NCBI GenBank assembly: GCA_944320465.1
Contig: CALUHO010000003.1
Coordinates: 1 to 64,000 of the forward strand
From: an uncultured Bacteroidales bacterium
Lineage (GTDB): Bacteria; Bacteroidota; Bacteroidia; Bacteroidales; P3
DNA length: 64,000 nt
Direction of reading: 5' to 3'
Each line of letters opens with the position of its first letter. The first letter of the stretch is position 1. This document shows positions 48,034-57,727 of this stretch, piece by piece. Position numbers and translations under genes: made by a program. Under the pieces are notes generated by a model. It did not search any database, was not told the DNA's origin, and saw nothing but the letters and a program-made list of their open reading frames with translations.

Positions 48034-48226
48034 CCCGAATCAGTCGTTAGGCACGCCGGGGCTGTTTCCGATTGGGAGAACGAGGCTTACGGGCATCTTG
48101 CCCGCTTCTGTCCGTATCCTGTTCCCGCTACGCCTCGACATGGCCTGCTATGCTTTCGGCCAGGCCAGAAGCATCCTTCATGACACAAGCGGAAAATCTA
48201 CCCAAAGTTTTGATGGCCGATTTGGG
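48034..48226 (+). mobile_element. 193-bp MITE-like element, copy 4 (diverged)
   Basis: The length is exactly the same as the other copies, but there are many substitutions. The ends read CCCGAATCAGTCGTTAGGC and TTTTGATGGCCGATTTGGG, and the interior hairpin is weakened. The flanking direct repeat ATAAT (48029-48033 and 48227-48231) is intact. It is an older insertion, 53 bases from copy 3 and in the same orientation. Confidence 0.82.
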
Positions 48227-48333
48227 ATAATGCGGATCAGGGTTCGCTGGAGTTTTCATCGGCAGGTTGTGCAGCCTGCCTCCAGCGGCAATGGTGCTGC
48301 GGATGCTTCGTTTTCACGTATGCGGAAAGTTTT

Positions 48334-49362
48334 TCATCGGCTGTTTGTTCCGGGGTAATGGGGCGGCAGGTTGGATGCCGCGCAGGTGAGCGGGCGGTCT
48401 TGTCCTTTGTCTGGATTTCCGGCCTCTTGCGAATAGAGAGACAAGAGCTGCTGGATTTGACGACGCATTTCCTCGCGTACCTCTTCGGGTTCCAACACCT
48501 CTATTTGGTCTCCATGGGCCAGTACCGACAGGTAGAAATCCAAGGTGGGTTTCAGGGCGTATTCAAAGAGAGTTGCGTTTCCTTCGCCTCCTATTTCGTG
48601 TTGGGATTCGTGCAGGGGCAGGGTTCGCAGGTAGTCGGCGAAGCCTTCATAGGCCGCAATCACGATTCGTTGGACCGGTTCATCTGAGGTGATGACACCG
48701 CAACAGCCTTCAAAAAACTGGTCTATGTCGAAGTCTTTCTTCATCTTGAAGGTTTTGCCTGTGTCTTGGATGTCTGAAATCCGGTCGAGCGCGTAAACGA
48801 GGTACACGTCGCCGGGTTTGATTTTCTTTTCTTTGTTTTTCTCGGAATAATAAGGGTTCCGGGCCACTACATACCAGCGGCGTTTGACGACTTTCAGGGC
48901 GTAAGGTTCGATTTCGAAGGTGTGTGCTTCGGGTTTCCCGAAGCCTTGGTGCGTGATATTGAGGACTTTGTTGTGGCGCATGGCTTCGGCGAGGGTGGTC
49001 AGCCAGGTTTGTCCAGAAGGAATGTTCTCGAACAGGATCCGGTTTTCCAATTTGTTGTCCGCCTGGATTTGGTTCAAGGTGGCGTATGAACTTACCAGCC
49101 AGTTGCGCAGATTGTTGTTCTTGATGCGTTCCGGTTCGTCGATGTAATAGTGGTAGCCATCGTTCCGGTTGCACTCGATGTAGACGTCGAAAATGTCCTT
49201 GATGGCTTTCCTGTGGTTGTGGAAGGTCCTCAAGGGCAGTTCGTCGCCGGAGCCTAATTCGCTTCTTTGCCAAAGGTTGTTGATTTCCTGGAATGTCAGG
49301 CGCTTGTATCGGAGCAGGACATCCATCAGCCACACGTATTTTCCTAAAAGATTTTCTGCCAT
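48334..49362 (-). CDS. WYL-domain transcriptional regulator
   Basis: A 342-residue protein starting at the ATG of MAENLLGKYVWLMDVLLRYK. The longer open frame to 49491 is rejected because a promoter lies inside it. The N-terminal third is a winged-helix-like region (TFQEINNLWQ...LPLRTFHNHRKAIKDIF). The middle third is the WYL domain with its namesake segment VKRRWYVVARNP near residues 162-173. The C-terminal third is a WCX-like effector region. WYL proteins are regulators that often sense nucleic-acid or nucleotide ligands and in some bacteria control defence or DNA-damage genes. No such target is seen nearby. Confidence 0.88.
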   Translation of the reverse strand: MAENLLGKYVWLMDVLLRYKRLTFQEINNLWQRSELGSGDELPLRTFHNHRKAIKDIFDVYIECNRNDGYHYYIDEPERIKNNNLRNWLVSSYATLNQIQADNKLENRILFENIPSGQTWLTTLAEAMRHNKVLNITHQGFGKPEAHTFEIEPYALKVVKRRWYVVARNPYYSEKNKEKKIKPGDVYLVYALDRISDIQDTGKTFKMKKDFDIDQFFEGCCGVITSDEPVQRIVIAAYEGFADYLRTLPLHESQHEIGGEGNATLFEYALKPTLDFYLSVLAHGDQIEVLEPEEVREEMRRQIQQLLSLYSQEAGNPDKGQDRPLTCAASNLPPHYPGTNSR

Positions 49363-49389
49363 GTTAGTTGTTTTACCGGTTTTCTGCGG

Positions 49390-49397
49390 CAAAGGTA
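49390..49397 (-). promoter_or_regulatory. Likely promoter -7 element of the WYL gene
   Basis: On the minus strand TACCTTTG fits TAnnTTTG, 28 bases upstream of the ATG at 49362. A good -33 TTTG is not seen at the standard spacing. The position supports the downstream start codon. Confidence 0.55.
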
Positions 49398-49519
49398 GGG
49401 GTTTCCTATGAAAAAATGTGGCATATCTGTGCGCTGCAAATCCGATGGCACATCCGGCAGCTCTGCTTCTGTTTGTACTTTTCATAGCCAAGAAGCACTG
49501 CCGGTTCTTCTATCTTTAG

Positions 49520-49800
49520 AAGCTGTTTAAGTTTATTTGTTCAGGCCATCGGGAGGGGATTTGGAGGGATGGCGCCGCGTTTTTCAAAGGAGGATAGCCA
49601 AGCTATCATCGAGCATCGCTCAACCAAGACCCGGAATAGCCCCCGACGGGCAAACAAAATCCGAGACTGTAAACTAAAGTGTGTCTGTAAAGTTTGTCTC
49701 TTTTCCTTTTCTTGACACACTTTAGTTTACAGTCTCCGCTGACCCGGCAAAACTAAACTTGACACAGTTTGGTTTACCGTTTGGTTTACACTGCTCCTGT
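49520..49800. repeat. Gene-free region with nested inverted repeats, probably transposon remnants
   Basis: Outer arms near 49533-49560 (TTATTTGTTCAGGCCATCGGG) and 49640-49660 (CCCCGACGGGCAAACAAAA) form one imperfect hairpin. Directly after it, 49663-49685 and 49714-49736 are a perfect 23-bp inverted pair around a 28-base spacer, beginning GAGACTGTAAACTAAAGTGT. Further decayed pieces of the same motif (ACTAAACTTGACACAG, TTGGTTTAC) follow to about 49790. The paired motif looks like the two ends of an insertion sequence with the centre lost. No gene is present. Confidence 0.55.
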
Positions 49801-49823
49801 CTTGTTTCTTGCGCTGGGAATCG

Positions 49824-52800
49824 CTATCTTATCACGATTTTGTAAGTGAACCAGCCTGAGGAGGTCTGGACTCTCAGTACATAGTTGCCTGTTTCCAAAC
49901 GGCTCACGGGCAAGGTCAGTTCCTGCAGGCTGTTGCCTTCGGCTTCCATTACCGTCCTGCCCGATTGATCGTGCATCCGTGCCAGCAAGATATCCTGTTG
50001 CGCCTGTACATGGATTGCGTCCGTGGCTGGGTTCGGGTATACGGCTGGCGCATCGGCCTCGGACAATCCTTGAACAGCTGTCAGAGTGATCTGGATTTTG
50101 TTGGACTCCTCGGATTCGCCGCAAAGATTGACAGCGGTGGCATGGTAGTATCCGTTCTCGGAAGGTGTGTATTGTTTGCCGTGCGCTTCTTCGATCCAGC
50201 CTCTCCGGTTGTACCATTTCACCGAATCCTCTGGCGTGGCGGCTATTAAGTACGGGCTTCTCCCGGTTTGGAGCGAATCGACCAGCATGATGACAGGCGG
50301 TTCGGGGCCTGGGTCGACAGATAATGTTACATGGTAAACGCTATCGCATCCGTCTTCCGATTCGTAAGTTTCGACGTATTCTCCGGATTCGGAATAGGTT
50401 CTCCCGCCAAAAATCAAGCTGCTGCCTTCGCAAATGGTTGTGTCAATCTCGAAGAGGTAATGCTGGCGGATACGCAGGTCGATATGATAGATGCTGTCGC
50501 ATCCGGCAGCAGTCTTTAATCCGACGGTGTGGCTTCCGCTCTCGGTGAAAGTCTGGTCGCCGATGCGCAAGGTGTCCCCCTCGCAGATGGTTTCTTCAAT
50601 ATCGAACACGTAGGAAGGATTGACTCGCAAGTTCAGGATTGTCAGGGTGTCGGCGATTGCGTTCTCGATGGTGTCGTAATAGATGCCACTCTGGCTCAAG
50701 TCCAAGTTTCCGAACGGATAGGTGTCCCCCTCGCAGATTTCGGCTGAAATCCTGTTGGCATAGTATCGGGAAACCTGCAAATCATCGATGAACATGTCTA
50801 CGTCTGATCCGGAAATGCCATAAAGCAGCAGGAAACAAGGTGCACTCTTCACGGGGAGGTTGTAGCGGTAGAAGTACCAACCGTCTTCGCTTTCAGTCTC
50901 CGCTACCGGATCGAGGCTGGGCATGTTGTGGATATAGGCTATGAACTGGGCATCGGCAGTGTCGTAGGATGGCCCGATGTAGAACTTCACGCCATCCTCT
51001 TCAGATAAGGCCATGGGGTTGCGGTAGGCCCAGAAGCTGAGAGTGTAGACGAATCCTTCTTCGAAGTCCAGCAGCGGGGATGCCATGATGGCTTCGCCCC
51101 GGCTCTCAGAAGAGAGCATCAGGGATTTCTCTCCCTCTTTCGCCATGCTTGCCGACTGGAGCCAGTGCGGACTGTTGGAACCGGACAAGCGCCGGTATGT
51201 CCAGCATTGCGGGACGTTGTCCGTGAATTCCGATTCAAAGCCTTCCGAATAAGGGAACGGCATGGCTTGGCAAGGGGTAAGGAAGCTGCCCTCGCACCAT
51301 AGGCTATGCTCGTCCTGGCTGCAAATCGCCCGTACTCGGATATCGTACAGGCTTTGGGGGGACAGGCTATCGATCCGGATTTGCTTCTCCTGCGTTTTTC
51401 CCTTCGGGATCCATGCTTCCGAACCGCTCTCTTTGCACTCTGTTTCGTAGGTGTCGGCTTCGCCTTCCCAAGCCAGTGCCAAGGATGAAGCCAGGATGGC
51501 AGTGGCCCTCAGGTTTTCCGGAGCAGGGCATGCGTAAGGAGTGGAAAAGCTGAAAGTCTGGGAATAGGGGCTTTCTTCCGTCTCTCCGCAGATGGCCTTG
51601 GCGCGTACCTGGTATTCCGTGTTGTCGGGTCTGAGTCCTTGCAGCAAGACTGGGCTTGTCTGGTCTGCGACTATTGTCCATTGCTCTTCGGACGATTCCT
51701 TGTATTCGATGGTTGCGTTGCCCGATTTGGCTTGGAACGCGATTCGCGCGGAAGTGGGCAGCAGGCTGTCCGGCCCTTCATCCAAGGCTAAGTTCGCTGG
51801 GGCAGGGCAAGTGGTTACGCTGAAATCGTCTATGTAGAAGAAATCGCTGAAAGCATCGGAAGAGGCTTTGATAGCGATATGCACTTTCTCGTCTGTGTAG
51901 GCCGAAAGATCGAAGGTGCGCAGTTCGAACTCCGTGCTGGACAGGAGGCGTTCCTCTTGCAGTGTTTCGGTAAAGTCTTCTACGGCTGTCCCGGTGGTGG
52001 ACAGCAGCACGCTGTACTTTTCCGTGTTCTCGTATTCTGGGCGGATATAGAAAGACACGGAGGCTTCCCGGCCTTGCAAGTCGATTTGCGGGGAAACCAG
52101 ATAGTCGTCGGCCGGACTGTTCATAGAATACCTGTACATGGCGCAGCCGCTGCCATCGATGCCATCCGATGCGCTGAAATCGAATGTTTTGCCATCGTTG
52201 TTCGCATCGATGATAGTCCAGCATAGCAGGTTTCCGCCAATCCAGCTGGATTCATCGAAGTCTTCCCTGAATGGCACGGACTGTGCGGGGCATGGCGTGG
52301 TGAACGAGACTTCTTCTGAAAAGATGCTGGTGTCTCCTGCCCCGCAGAAGGAACGGAGCTTGGCAACATAGCCGGATGCCATTTCCAATTCAGGGAACAG
52401 GAAGGTGTTGCCGTTTGCAAGGACAGCTTTCCATATGTCCTCATTGTTCTTTGCATAATAGACTATCGTGTTGCCGGCTTCGGTTTCCCAGTCCAGCCTG
52501 AACGTTTCCCCTTCCGGAGCAAGGCTCAGGTTCTCCGGCGCGGGGCAGGCGTAAGGAGTCCGGCAGGCGCAGAAACCGTCTGTCCAGTTGCTGAAGCTTT
52601 CCGTGTTCCGGTAAGATCGGACGCGGAAAAAGTACAGAGAGTTCTCGCTCAGGCCGGTAATCAGGCTGGTGGTCGAGGCTGCGCTTTCTGCGGATGTCCA
52701 TGATGATTCCGTGCTTTTCCTGAACTGGATATCGTATCGTGCGATGTCATCGATTCCGTCTGGGGCTTCCCAGGACAGCCGTACTTGGTCGTGGGCAAGG

Positions 52801-53408
52801 GCTATGGCCGACAGGTTCGTCGGCGCGGGGCAATCGTCTTTCTTGAACACTACATCGTCGATGGCTGCCGCACGGCCTGATCCGGTGCCGCTTCCATCAT
52901 TCACCCAGCGGAAGAACACGTATTGTGTCCCCGTGCTGCTGACCAGGAAATCCAAGGATTCATTTTGCCATTGGCTTGCATACTGGTAGGTGCTGCTGCC
53001 GTTGATCTTGCTTCCCTCCGTCGGCTGCACGGCAGAGATGCCGACCATCATCACGTCCAGTTCGTCGCCTCCTTCGCAGAGGCAACGGAAGTCGAGCCTG
53101 TATTGGCCGGGTTCTTCTATGTCCACGGTGAAGTAAGCGTAGACTCCGAAGTTCATTCCGTTCAGGTCGTAGCTGTTTGTTGCGCCATTATCGTTGCTGA
53201 TGTACATGGCATGGCTTTCGTTGCCTTCGGCACCTGTGCCTACGCACCATTGGTCAGTCTTGCTCTGTACGAAGTTCCATCCTTCCGCACCGTTTTCGAA
53301 ATCGCATTCGAACGGCAGGGGAACCGGATTTTGCGCACTGGCTATGCCAAGGCTGGAGATGGCGAATCCCATGGCAGTCAAAGCGGATTGTATTTTGTTT
53401 TTTTTCAT
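49824..53408 (-). CDS. Giant T9SS cargo protein, cleaved-adhesin/Fn3 type (type B)
   Basis: A protein of 1,194 residues from the ATG at 53408 (MKKNKIQSALTAMGFAI, signal peptide cut near ASAQ); an ATG two codons earlier at 53414 is also possible. Order: N-terminal jelly-roll (30-205, ending AAAIDDVVFKKDDC), two Fn3, cleaved-adhesin (378-535, DDYLVSPQIDL...FFYIDDFSVTTC), two Fn3, a second module (715-880), three consecutive repeats starting ICEG (880-1025, e.g. GCDSVYHVTLSV), an Ig-like segment (SVKWYNRRG) and the T9SS sorting domain (VYPNPATDAIHV...TYKIVIR). It starts 62 bases after a type A gene, probably in one transcript. Likely a surface adhesin. Confidence 0.91.
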   Translation of the reverse strand: MKKNKIQSALTAMGFAISSLGIASAQNPVPLPFECDFENGAEGWNFVQSKTDQWCVGTGAEGNESHAMYISNDNGATNSYDLNGMNFGVYAYFTVDIEEPGQYRLDFRCLCEGGDELDVMMVGISAVQPTEGSKINGSSTYQYASQWQNESLDFLVSSTGTQYVFFRWVNDGSGTGSGRAAAIDDVVFKKDDCPAPTNLSAIALAHDQVRLSWEAPDGIDDIARYDIQFRKSTESSWTSAESAASTTSLITGLSENSLYFFRVRSYRNTESFSNWTDGFCACRTPYACPAPENLSLAPEGETFRLDWETEAGNTIVYYAKNNEDIWKAVLANGNTFLFPELEMASGYVAKLRSFCGAGDTSIFSEEVSFTTPCPAQSVPFREDFDESSWIGGNLLCWTIIDANNDGKTFDFSASDGIDGSGCAMYRYSMNSPADDYLVSPQIDLQGREASVSFYIRPEYENTEKYSVLLSTTGTAVEDFTETLQEERLLSSTEFELRTFDLSAYTDEKVHIAIKASSDAFSDFFYIDDFSVTTCPAPANLALDEGPDSLLPTSARIAFQAKSGNATIEYKESSEEQWTIVADQTSPVLLQGLRPDNTEYQVRAKAICGETEESPYSQTFSFSTPYACPAPENLRATAILASSLALAWEGEADTYETECKESGSEAWIPKGKTQEKQIRIDSLSPQSLYDIRVRAICSQDEHSLWCEGSFLTPCQAMPFPYSEGFESEFTDNVPQCWTYRRLSGSNSPHWLQSASMAKEGEKSLMLSSESRGEAIMASPLLDFEEGFVYTLSFWAYRNPMALSEEDGVKFYIGPSYDTADAQFIAYIHNMPSLDPVAETESEDGWYFYRYNLPVKSAPCFLLLYGISGSDVDMFIDDLQVSRYYANRISAEICEGDTYPFGNLDLSQSGIYYDTIENAIADTLTILNLRVNPSYVFDIEETICEGDTLRIGDQTFTESGSHTVGLKTAAGCDSIYHIDLRIRQHYLFEIDTTICEGSSLIFGGRTYSESGEYVETYESEDGCDSVYHVTLSVDPGPEPPVIMLVDSLQTGRSPYLIAATPEDSVKWYNRRGWIEEAHGKQYTPSENGYYHATAVNLCGESEESNKIQITLTAVQGLSEADAPAVYPNPATDAIHVQAQQDILLARMHDQSGRTVMEAEGNSLQELTLPVSRLETGNYVLRVQTSSGWFTYKIVIR

Positions 53409-53470
53409 ATGCATGTTTTTTTTCTGGAATGTTATTGTCCTTGGAAAGAGATTTCAAAATAGCCTTCCTT

Positions 53471-56400
53471 TTACCGGACGATGAATTTCAGGACGGCTGT
53501 GCCTTGGCTTGTGCGGACTTCGGCAAGGTACAGGCCTGCTTTCAAGTCCGAGACGTTGTAGCGGAACTCGGCGCAATCTAGGTTGGCCGGGCTTTCATAT
53601 ACCAGGCTGCCTGCCAGATTGGAAATGGATACCTGTTCGATTTGTGCCTCGCTCGACAATATCTGGATTGTTCCGCTGGCTGGGTTAGGGTAGAGGCTGA
53701 GCTGCGCTGCCGGCGACCCTTTGCCTCCGTTGCTGAGCGGGCGACTGACTTCGATGTCGTCGATCATGAACATGAATCGGTAAGGCGAAACGCACTGGAT
53801 TGCCACATGAACCTCCTTTCCGGCGTACTGGCTGAGATTGATTTCCACGAACTCCCATGTCTCGGCGGGCGCTTCCCGGGTGTTCCCGATGGGGACGAAG
53901 CTGCTTATGTCGTCATCGGTTTCCGACACGTAAACGTTGTATTCCTCAAGCCCGTAATCGCCGGAGTAACTCTTTGCGTAGAAGCTCAGCCTGGCATTGT
54001 CAGCAGGAAGCTTCAATTTCGGGGAAATCAGCCAGTCGTTGCTGGCCGAGCCCATGTAGTCGAAGATGCTGGCACCGAAACGGTCTCCGTTGTGCGGCGC
54101 GATGGCATCGCCCATGGCATCCAGGAGCGAAGGCTCGGTCAGGCTGGGATTGAAGGCGATGAAGCCCGCGCATTGCTGCATCAGGGGATAGTCGACGCCA
54201 TTCCATCCGCCCAGCTGGTTCCCATCCATGTCGATGGTTGTCCAAGCGGGGACGAAATCGGTTATGGCGAAGTCTTCACAGTATTCGAAGTTCATGATGT
54301 ACGGGTCTGCCGGAGGCAGGGATCTGACCACTTTGACGATGGTGTCGTTGGACGGGTCTTCATCGCCTTCCAGGCAGGTCGCAGCGGTCATGAGGTACTC
54401 GGTGGAGGGGGCGGACATGTCCATGTTGAAGATGAGTGTGCCGCTGGCATAAGGTGCTAGGCGCATGATTTGCGTGGTTGGCTTCATCTTGTTGATTGCC
54501 AGTGTGACAGGAATGTCTGCTTCTTCGAATCCTCTATTGCGTATGCGTACCTCCACTTCCTGGTTGGCCGAGAACAAGCCGTTGCCCCTTGGACGGACAA
54601 TTTCTTCGACAGATGCATCGAAGGCGTTCAAGCTGCCATCGCTGCCAAAGATGGCGCGGATAGCCGGATACCCGACTCCTTGCTGGAGAATGGGGGGCTC
54701 CGTGGAGGTCACATAGAAAGAACCGTCATCTTTCTTGTCGGTCATGAGGATGAAACCGCGCGATTTCTCGGCGATGATATAATCTCCCGCTTCGAGCAGC
54801 AGCCCCGGAACCGGGTAGCGGACAAACATGGATTCCGTTCCGGCAGAGACGGTATTTTCGTAAATCAGTTCTCCCAGCGTCCTTGTGCCGGCATTCCACC
54901 GGTGGATGGACAGTACGACGCTTTCTTTGTGCGGTGATCCCCATCCGATGGAGATGGCGGTCAAGGTGTCGCGTGCCGCTATGGAGAACGGGAGGCCTGC
55001 CGCCAAAGTGAAATCGGCACCGACGGTGTAGGTGTCCGGGTCGTAGAACAAGGCGGTGGATACCTGGTCGTGCGCCAATTCATCTTCGGTCACGGTAATT
55101 TTCTTTTGCAGTTCGTTGTCCTGGGTGGAGTCGGCCTCCTCATGGCCGATGGCGGTGGCTTGGAAGGTCAGGGTGAATTCGTCATCGGGGACGAAGCCTT
55201 CCAAAGTGAAGTCTATGTCTATGGTAGCGGTTTCTTCTCGCTCGGACAGATTGGTTTCGGACTCCCCGATGACTTCCGTGCCATTCAGTATCTCTACTTT
55301 AGCCTGGACGGGCATGAGTCCGCGGTTCTGGATGGCGACGGACGCTGTCATGGGGGTGTTGACCAGATCGGCAGGTGTCAAACGGGCCAGCGGAAGGGTG
55401 TATCCGTTGATGCGCACATCGTAATCGCTTATCTCTGCCACGGATATTTCCTTGATCCACAGCCCGCCGGTGGAATGGATGGCAAAACTGTAATTGCCGT
55501 CGGCTTCGCATTGGAATGAGGCATCCTTTGAAACGAAGACTGGTTCGTAGGCGCGAGGCGCATTCCATAGAGTGTCCCATGTGCTGGCATCCGTGCCGGA
55601 AAGGCCGTAGAGGACGCAGAATGTTTCAGGAATTTCTATCCCGTAGTAAAGTCCGCCTGCTATGTGGTTCATAAGGAAACGGTAATGCTTCCCTTCTTCC
55701 AGATGCACGCAGCGCGAGAACAAGGGTTCGGGATCTTTGACGGATGCCGCGTAGCCATTTGCTTCTGCCGACCAGCCCCAGTTTCCGACCCACCCTGCTC
55801 TGAGTGACGAATCCGCGAAATCGGTGAAGAAAGGAGGAAAGAGAGGGGTGAAAGTAATGAGAGAATCTTCGGATTTGTTGTTTTCCAGCACACGTTCTTC
55901 CAAGCCTGGCGTACTTAGTACCTTGCCTTCCACTTCCACGGTATGCTGGCCTGTGGGCGACAAATCCATGGTCTGGGAGAAAACGAGCAGGGTGTCTTTT
56001 CCCATGGGAATCGGGCCGAATTCTTCTGTAACAGGGTTGCCTCCGTCCAAGGTGAACGTCAGGCTCAGCGTACGGATGCTCGCGCGGCCTAAGTTGGCGG
56101 CAAGGACTTGCAGCGGGGTCTTGGCCGAGAGGTCGCAGGCCGACACGGGGAGAATGATATCCTTGATTGCCAAGTCGGGCGTGCTCACGTACCTGCCTTG
56201 ATTTATCTCTACATTGTCTATGTAGATGCCGTATTGGTTGACATCGGAATGCGCATGGATGGCGAAATAGTATTCCCCGTCATGTTCTACCCGGAATTCG
56301 GAAAGGGAGAATTGCATGGTTTCCGTACATTCCGTGATGGTTATGTCTTGGAGCAACTCCATGTCATGGGGGTCGGCGGATGTGCCATAGTAAACGGCCA

Positions 56401-57652
56401 GTTTCTCTACGTAGGAGCTGTTCGTGCTGTTGTATTCGAAAGCGATGTGGGCATCGCCTTGGCTTAGCACGATGGGGCAGGTGGTCACCAGGTAGTCGTC
56501 GAGCGGGTGGATTATGCTGAAACCAATGTCGACCGCCCCTCCGAGCCATTCCCAGCTGATGCCGTCGCTGTCGACATTGACGATGTTCCAGAGGTCCATG
56601 TCCTTTTCATCGTCGAAATCGCAAAAGAACGGAGGCTGTATGGGGCCTGCGTGGAACACGTCGGCGGATGCCGTGTTGTTTTCATACAAGGTGTCTTGGA
56701 CGCAGTCCACGCTGGCTTCAATCAGGTAGGTATGTCCAGGTATGCTTAAATCTGCCTTGGTGGCGAAAGTGTATTCCAGTCTTTCTGCCGGCGCTATCTC
56801 CTTGCTGAGGTGTTCCGTCACGGAATCCATCCCGTCGATGCGGTAGGAGAGGTCGCATGAGGATATGCTTTTGGAGCCTTTGTTTTCCAGGATGACCGTC
56901 ACGGCTTCGGCCGAACTCAATTCTATGCCTCCTGCGGGAGCCTTTATGGCGGATACGGCCATATCGAAATCGGGCCTGAGGTGGAGTCGCACATAGTCGT
57001 TCTGCATGTCCGGGCTTGGGATTGCCGTGAAGACGTATTCTTTTCCTGCTTCGAATGAGTAATCGTCCAGGCGGGCGTTCTCCCCGGAGGCGATATAGAC
57101 ACAGGCCGGGTAGGGCATGTAGGCGGCAACCGGGTTGACAACCGCGAGGTCGTAGGTGCCGGCCGGGATATCTATATGTCCGCTTTCTCCTGCGGCGATG
57201 ACCGTGTGGTCTTCTGCTGTGCCGGTGGCATTTGCCGGGATTTTGTATTCGAATGCCGAGTACAGTTCCGTCACAGGGGGATGATTTCCGTCATCTTCCC
57301 ATAGCAGTCCGGTTCTTGGGATGATGTCGCCGTAGGCGGTGCCATCGGCATCAATCAGTATCTGGTAACCAGAGCCGTCTCCCCAGTCTATCTGGACTTC
57401 CAGTGTGATGCGGGCGTTTTCTTTGCTCGCCAGCGGGCGTATGCTTTCCAGTTTCAAGGCAGCCTGCCTGGCATTGCCTTTGCTGGCTTTCTTGCAGGCA
57501 GGATCGGTGTTTTTGAATTCGAGCTTGGGAACGGGCAGGCAAAGGTCGCTGGAAGCTTTGCCGATGGGCTGCGGTTCCGCGATTGGGGTTTGGCCGGGAA
57601 GAAACCCGAAAGAGGCGAATGCCCCTGCTAAAAGAGCAAAGTGTTTTTTCAT
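53471..57652 (-). CDS. Giant T9SS cargo protein with a clear DUF2436 domain (type A)
   Basis: A 1,393-residue protein from the ATG at 57652 (MKKHFALLAGAFASFGFL), which starts the signal peptide; the open frame back to 57772 crosses a hairpin repeat. This has the best-preserved DUF2436 module in the window (about 60-225: DWGDGSGYQILIDADGTAYG...IPAGTYDLAVVNP...FEAGKEYVFTA), very close in pattern to the module of gingipain and HagA adhesins. CARDB-like, cleaved-adhesin and jelly-roll segments follow, then a LAHDQVSTALFYD module, a C-terminal cleaved-adhesin module (1115-1315, PYIMNFEYCEDFAITDF...NDWLISPKL) and the T9SS tail (LYPNPASGTIQI...LKFIVR). No protease domain is present. It is upstream of a type B gene with a 62-base gap. 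Confidence 0.92.
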   Translation of the reverse strand: MKKHFALLAGAFASFGFLPGQTPIAEPQPIGKASSDLCLPVPKLEFKNTDPACKKASKGNARQAALKLESIRPLASKENARITLEVQIDWGDGSGYQILIDADGTAYGDIIPRTGLLWEDDGNHPPVTELYSAFEYKIPANATGTAEDHTVIAAGESGHIDIPAGTYDLAVVNPVAAYMPYPACVYIASGENARLDDYSFEAGKEYVFTAIPSPDMQNDYVRLHLRPDFDMAVSAIKAPAGGIELSSAEAVTVILENKGSKSISSCDLSYRIDGMDSVTEHLSKEIAPAERLEYTFATKADLSIPGHTYLIEASVDCVQDTLYENNTASADVFHAGPIQPPFFCDFDDEKDMDLWNIVNVDSDGISWEWLGGAVDIGFSIIHPLDDYLVTTCPIVLSQGDAHIAFEYNSTNSSYVEKLAVYYGTSADPHDMELLQDITITECTETMQFSLSEFRVEHDGEYYFAIHAHSDVNQYGIYIDNVEINQGRYVSTPDLAIKDIILPVSACDLSAKTPLQVLAANLGRASIRTLSLTFTLDGGNPVTEEFGPIPMGKDTLLVFSQTMDLSPTGQHTVEVEGKVLSTPGLEERVLENNKSEDSLITFTPLFPPFFTDFADSSLRAGWVGNWGWSAEANGYAASVKDPEPLFSRCVHLEEGKHYRFLMNHIAGGLYYGIEIPETFCVLYGLSGTDASTWDTLWNAPRAYEPVFVSKDASFQCEADGNYSFAIHSTGGLWIKEISVAEISDYDVRINGYTLPLARLTPADLVNTPMTASVAIQNRGLMPVQAKVEILNGTEVIGESETNLSEREETATIDIDFTLEGFVPDDEFTLTFQATAIGHEEADSTQDNELQKKITVTEDELAHDQVSTALFYDPDTYTVGADFTLAAGLPFSIAARDTLTAISIGWGSPHKESVVLSIHRWNAGTRTLGELIYENTVSAGTESMFVRYPVPGLLLEAGDYIIAEKSRGFILMTDKKDDGSFYVTSTEPPILQQGVGYPAIRAIFGSDGSLNAFDASVEEIVRPRGNGLFSANQEVEVRIRNRGFEEADIPVTLAINKMKPTTQIMRLAPYASGTLIFNMDMSAPSTEYLMTAATCLEGDEDPSNDTIVKVVRSLPPADPYIMNFEYCEDFAITDFVPAWTTIDMDGNQLGGWNGVDYPLMQQCAGFIAFNPSLTEPSLLDAMGDAIAPHNGDRFGASIFDYMGSASNDWLISPKLKLPADNARLSFYAKSYSGDYGLEEYNVYVSETDDDISSFVPIGNTREAPAETWEFVEINLSQYAGKEVHVAIQCVSPYRFMFMIDDIEVSRPLSNGGKGSPAAQLSLYPNPASGTIQILSSEAQIEQVSISNLAGSLVYESPANLDCAEFRYNVSDLKAGLYLAEVRTSQGTAVLKFIVR

Positions 57653-57694
57653 ATTGTATGGATTTTGATGAAAAGTCCATTTTAGGCTCGTCTT

Positions 57695-57727
57695 TTTTGC
57701 AGGTCTCTCCGCAAGAGACCTGCAAAA
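57695..57727. repeat. Perfect hairpin in the leader of the 57652 cargo gene
   Basis: Arms TTTTGCAGGTCTCT and AGAGACCTGCAAAA (14 bp) surround the loop CCGCA, 43 bases upstream of the start codon. No T run follows it in the direction of transcription. The 25 bases at 57968-57992 repeat its core in the opposite orientation. Confidence 0.7.
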
